Shown here: positions 19,232 through 20,729 of the stretch, piece after piece
How positions within the stretch are numbered: the stretch's first letter is position 1
Layout of the letters: every line of letters starts with the position of its first letter
Origin: Rhizophagus sp. LPA8_4_AMF
Lineage: Eukaryota > Glomeromycota > Glomeromycetes > Glomerales > Glomeraceae
Direction of reading: 5' to 3'
NCBI GenBank assembly: GCA_021464525.1
Contig: JADRCO010001274.1
Coordinates: 1-20,729, forward strand
DNA length: 20,729 nt
Notes under the pieces: model-generated
Databases searched by the model: none
The model's input: the letters and a program-made list of their open reading frames with translations, nothing else
What the model was told of the DNA's origin: nothing
Position numbers and translations under genes: made by a program

Positions 19232-19375
19232 TATGGAGAATTAATACCAATGCCTCAAATTCCTAAAGATAAAGAAACAGTTGTTGCAGAAATTCTGTAC
19301 AAGTTGCTAGCTGGAATGTAGAAACTCACAATGATAAAAGTTATTTCATCTCAAGATAAGTTTAAAATCCACTAA
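19232..19375 (+). pseudogene. Coding-like remnant with stop or frameshift
   Basis: The frame reads YGELIPMPQIPKDKETVVAE, with TAG at 19319 and a further 17 codons to TAA at 19373. A shift by one base near 19295-19305 instead gives QVASWNVETHNDKSYFISR, which also looks coding-like. The true reading is uncertain. Confidence 0.3.
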
Positions 19376-19806
19376 AAAAAAGAAGAGTACAAAAACTACA
19401 AAAGCCACTTAGAAAATCCCACAAAAGAAAGGTGGATATCATGATCAATAAAATAATTGTAATTAATGACAATAATGCACCATAAAAATCAGATCATAGC
19501 TTTATGGATACAACGTCAGATTGCAAGTATTTCTTGTAAACAGGTTTTTTCAACAAGAAAAAATTGTAAGGATGTATTTATATTTGAATTATATGATAGT
19601 ATTTCAATGTTAGAAGAGTGAAATTCACTCAATTACTATTAAATATTACTTTTACACTAAGACAAATAAGCTTGATAAGTTTTTATTTTTGAAATAACTC
19701 AATTTAAATAAAAATATTGCTTATTTATGATTGGAGAGTTTGGAAAATTTCTTGCAAGAAGCTATAAAAGAGTCCAAGTTGGTAAATGCAATATATGAAA
19801 TTATGA

Positions 19807-19977
19807 ATTATATATACCTTATTAAATTTATTAAAATATTATATAGTCAAAATCACCTTTGGAAATCAAAAGAAACATGTTAACAAGAAACTTCTATCAG
19901 CGATAAAATCTGCAATGAATCCATCACTAAAAGCTTATGATTCAGAAATCGTCAAAGTAATTAGGCAATGGCATTAA
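19807..19977 (+). pseudogene. Coding-like fragment, 56 codons
   Basis: Open between TGA (19804) and TAA (19975). The last 40 residues include HVNKKLLSAIKSAMNPSLKA and SEIVKVIRQWH, a charged helical composition with three CpG in a CpG-starved region. No start codon and no recognised domain. Confidence 0.35.
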
Positions 19978-20066
19978 TCGTGTCATATTATTTATATAGT
20001 CAGGCATTTTAAATTATCAAGTTAAAAAAAATATGACTTGATAATTAATTACACTCAACAAACTGA

Positions 20067-20186
20067 CACTCAAGCAAGAAATTAAGTGAACACTATGAGC
20101 AATTGATCTCCTATTTGAAAAAACAGGGCTTATATTTTAACAATAATCTAAAACAAATGGATTTGAAATTAATGCCAATCATGTGA
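20067..20186 (+). pseudogene. Coding-like fragment, 39 codons
   Basis: It begins HSSKKLSEHYEQLISYLKKQ and ends KLMPIM at TGA (20184). It follows the preceding fragment on the same strand and has a similar helical, Lys-rich style, so both may derive from one gene. A polypyrimidine-CAG site (20216-20238) downstream resembles an intron acceptor. Confidence 0.3.
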
Positions 20187-20374
20187 CATCACATGCAAAA
20201 AATTTATTTGTTTAAATTTTTTTATTTTTTTTTTCAGTAACAAGCTCCTCTACCATTTTTTACTACAGCAAGCAAGCTATGATGGAGATGACATTTTTAA
20301 TGATTGTTCAAAAGCCTTCATTATAGTCATCTTCATCCTTCCCTACGGTGTACCGTTTGGATCAAAAGTGCCAA

Positions 20375-20729
20375 AATTCCGAAAATTTGATTTTTTGAAA
20401 TTTTGAATTTTCGAAATTTCCTTATAAGGAGATTCTCCTTATAAGGAAAATCTCCTTTTATGGTAATGTAACGTTACACGAAACTCCAAATAAGGAAATT
20501 TGTGTATCTGAAAATCCCTTTTTTGGTAATTTGTGTAACGTAGATCACTTCCATAGAAGGAAAATTTCCTTAAAAGGCGATTTTCAAAATGAAAAAAATC
20601 GAAAATTCAAAATTTCAAAAAAAAATTCCCATAAAAGGAAGTTTTTTCTTGATTTTCGAAATTTTGAAATTTCGAATTTTTGAATTTTGAAAATCGCCTT
20701 TTAAGGAAATTTTCCTTCTATGGAAAGGA
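20375..20729. repeat. Palindrome-dense element with CArG-like decamers, cut by the window end
   Basis: A perfect 42-bp inverted repeat (arms 20549-20590 and 20684-20725) encloses 93 bp. A second palindrome, CCTTATAAGGAGA-T-TCTCCTTATAAGG, spans 20420-20446. GTAACGTTAC lies at 20468-20477. AATTTTC/GAAAATT words recur throughout. The element may continue past 20729. It carries no coding sequence. A miniature inverted-repeat transposon or satellite is the likeliest class; no target-site duplication can be seen. Confidence 0.75.
20420..20723. promoter_or_regulatory. Cluster of CC(A/T)6GG (CArG-like) decamers
   Basis: Exact matches start at 20420, 20437, 20454, 20486, 20517, 20568, 20629 and 20697. 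Near matches with one internal C or G start at 20551 and 20714. CC(A/T)6GG is the consensus for SRF/Mcm1-type MADS-box proteins. The cluster could bind such a factor, but the decamers are also the natural centre of the palindromic repeat, so function is unproven. Confidence 0.45.

Larger units (their letters stand above)
14405..20340. other. CpG-poor block of decayed coding-like sequence
   Basis: I count about 16 CpG in 5.9 kb (under 3 per kb), none between 14,403 and 15,330, and none between 16,390 and 17,430. No intact gene is present. Short plus-strand stretches with balanced amino-acid composition recur, separated by stops and one-base slips at A-runs; the clearest are listed separately. 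Further weak ones are around 14930-15000, 18420-18475 and 18960-19070. Fragments of about 55 codons arise by chance several times in 6 kb at this base composition, so individual calls are weak; the recurrence and the CpG shift are the stronger evidence. It could be old mobile elements with methylation-driven loss of CpG, a pseudogenised gene cluster, or DNA of different origin. Confidence 0.55.

Overview
The window looks like AT-rich nuclear DNA from a filamentous fungus. The best match is an arbuscular mycorrhizal fungus (Glomeromycotina, Rhizophagus-like). This is inferred from two protein styles typical of that group's expanded families: a secretory kelch-repeat protein opening with the KWILLWWMILQ type of leader, and a short F-box followed by degenerate leucine-rich repeats. 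Short GTAAGT...TAG introns and very AT-rich codons agree with this. No species marker is present.

Layout. 1-600 holds two copies of a dispersed or satellite-like repeat with period 444. 600-2970 is intergenic, with one degraded coding-like island (1272-1433). 3117-4772 is a six-exon kelch gene, plus strand, whose predicted product is exported and tail-anchored; its 3' side carries a minisatellite and a duplicated poly(A)-bearing segment. 5100-7760 is intergenic apart from an intron-containing tRNA-Ile(AAU) on the minus strand (6373-6465) and several short tandem repeats. 7769-7977 is a tandemly duplicated TATA promoter/leader driving a 103-residue secreted, cysteine-rich, basic protein (7978-8289). 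8300-11500 is intergenic with remnants of degraded coding sequence and a possible transposon fragment. 11746-13209 is a single-exon F-box/LRR gene preceded by a long pyrimidine-rich repeat.

From about 14,405 to 20,340 the sequence changes character. CpG falls roughly tenfold against the adjoining intergenic DNA, and there is no intact gene. Instead there are short coding-like stretches broken by stops and homopolymer frameshifts, plus two degenerate repeat arrays. I read this as a decayed multi-gene or mobile-element block of unknown identity. It ends in a palindrome-dense element (20,375 to the window end) containing a perfect 42-bp inverted repeat and ten CC(A/T)6GG-like decamers.

No operon-like logic links the genes. 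The three protein genes are independent: a surface or secreted recognition-type protein, a secreted small protein, and a probable ubiquitin-ligase adaptor. I found no CRISPR array, rRNA, intact transposase or complete new multi-gene system. The most unusual signals are the CpG-poor fossil block, the CArG-like palindromic element and the duplicated promoter of the secreted protein.
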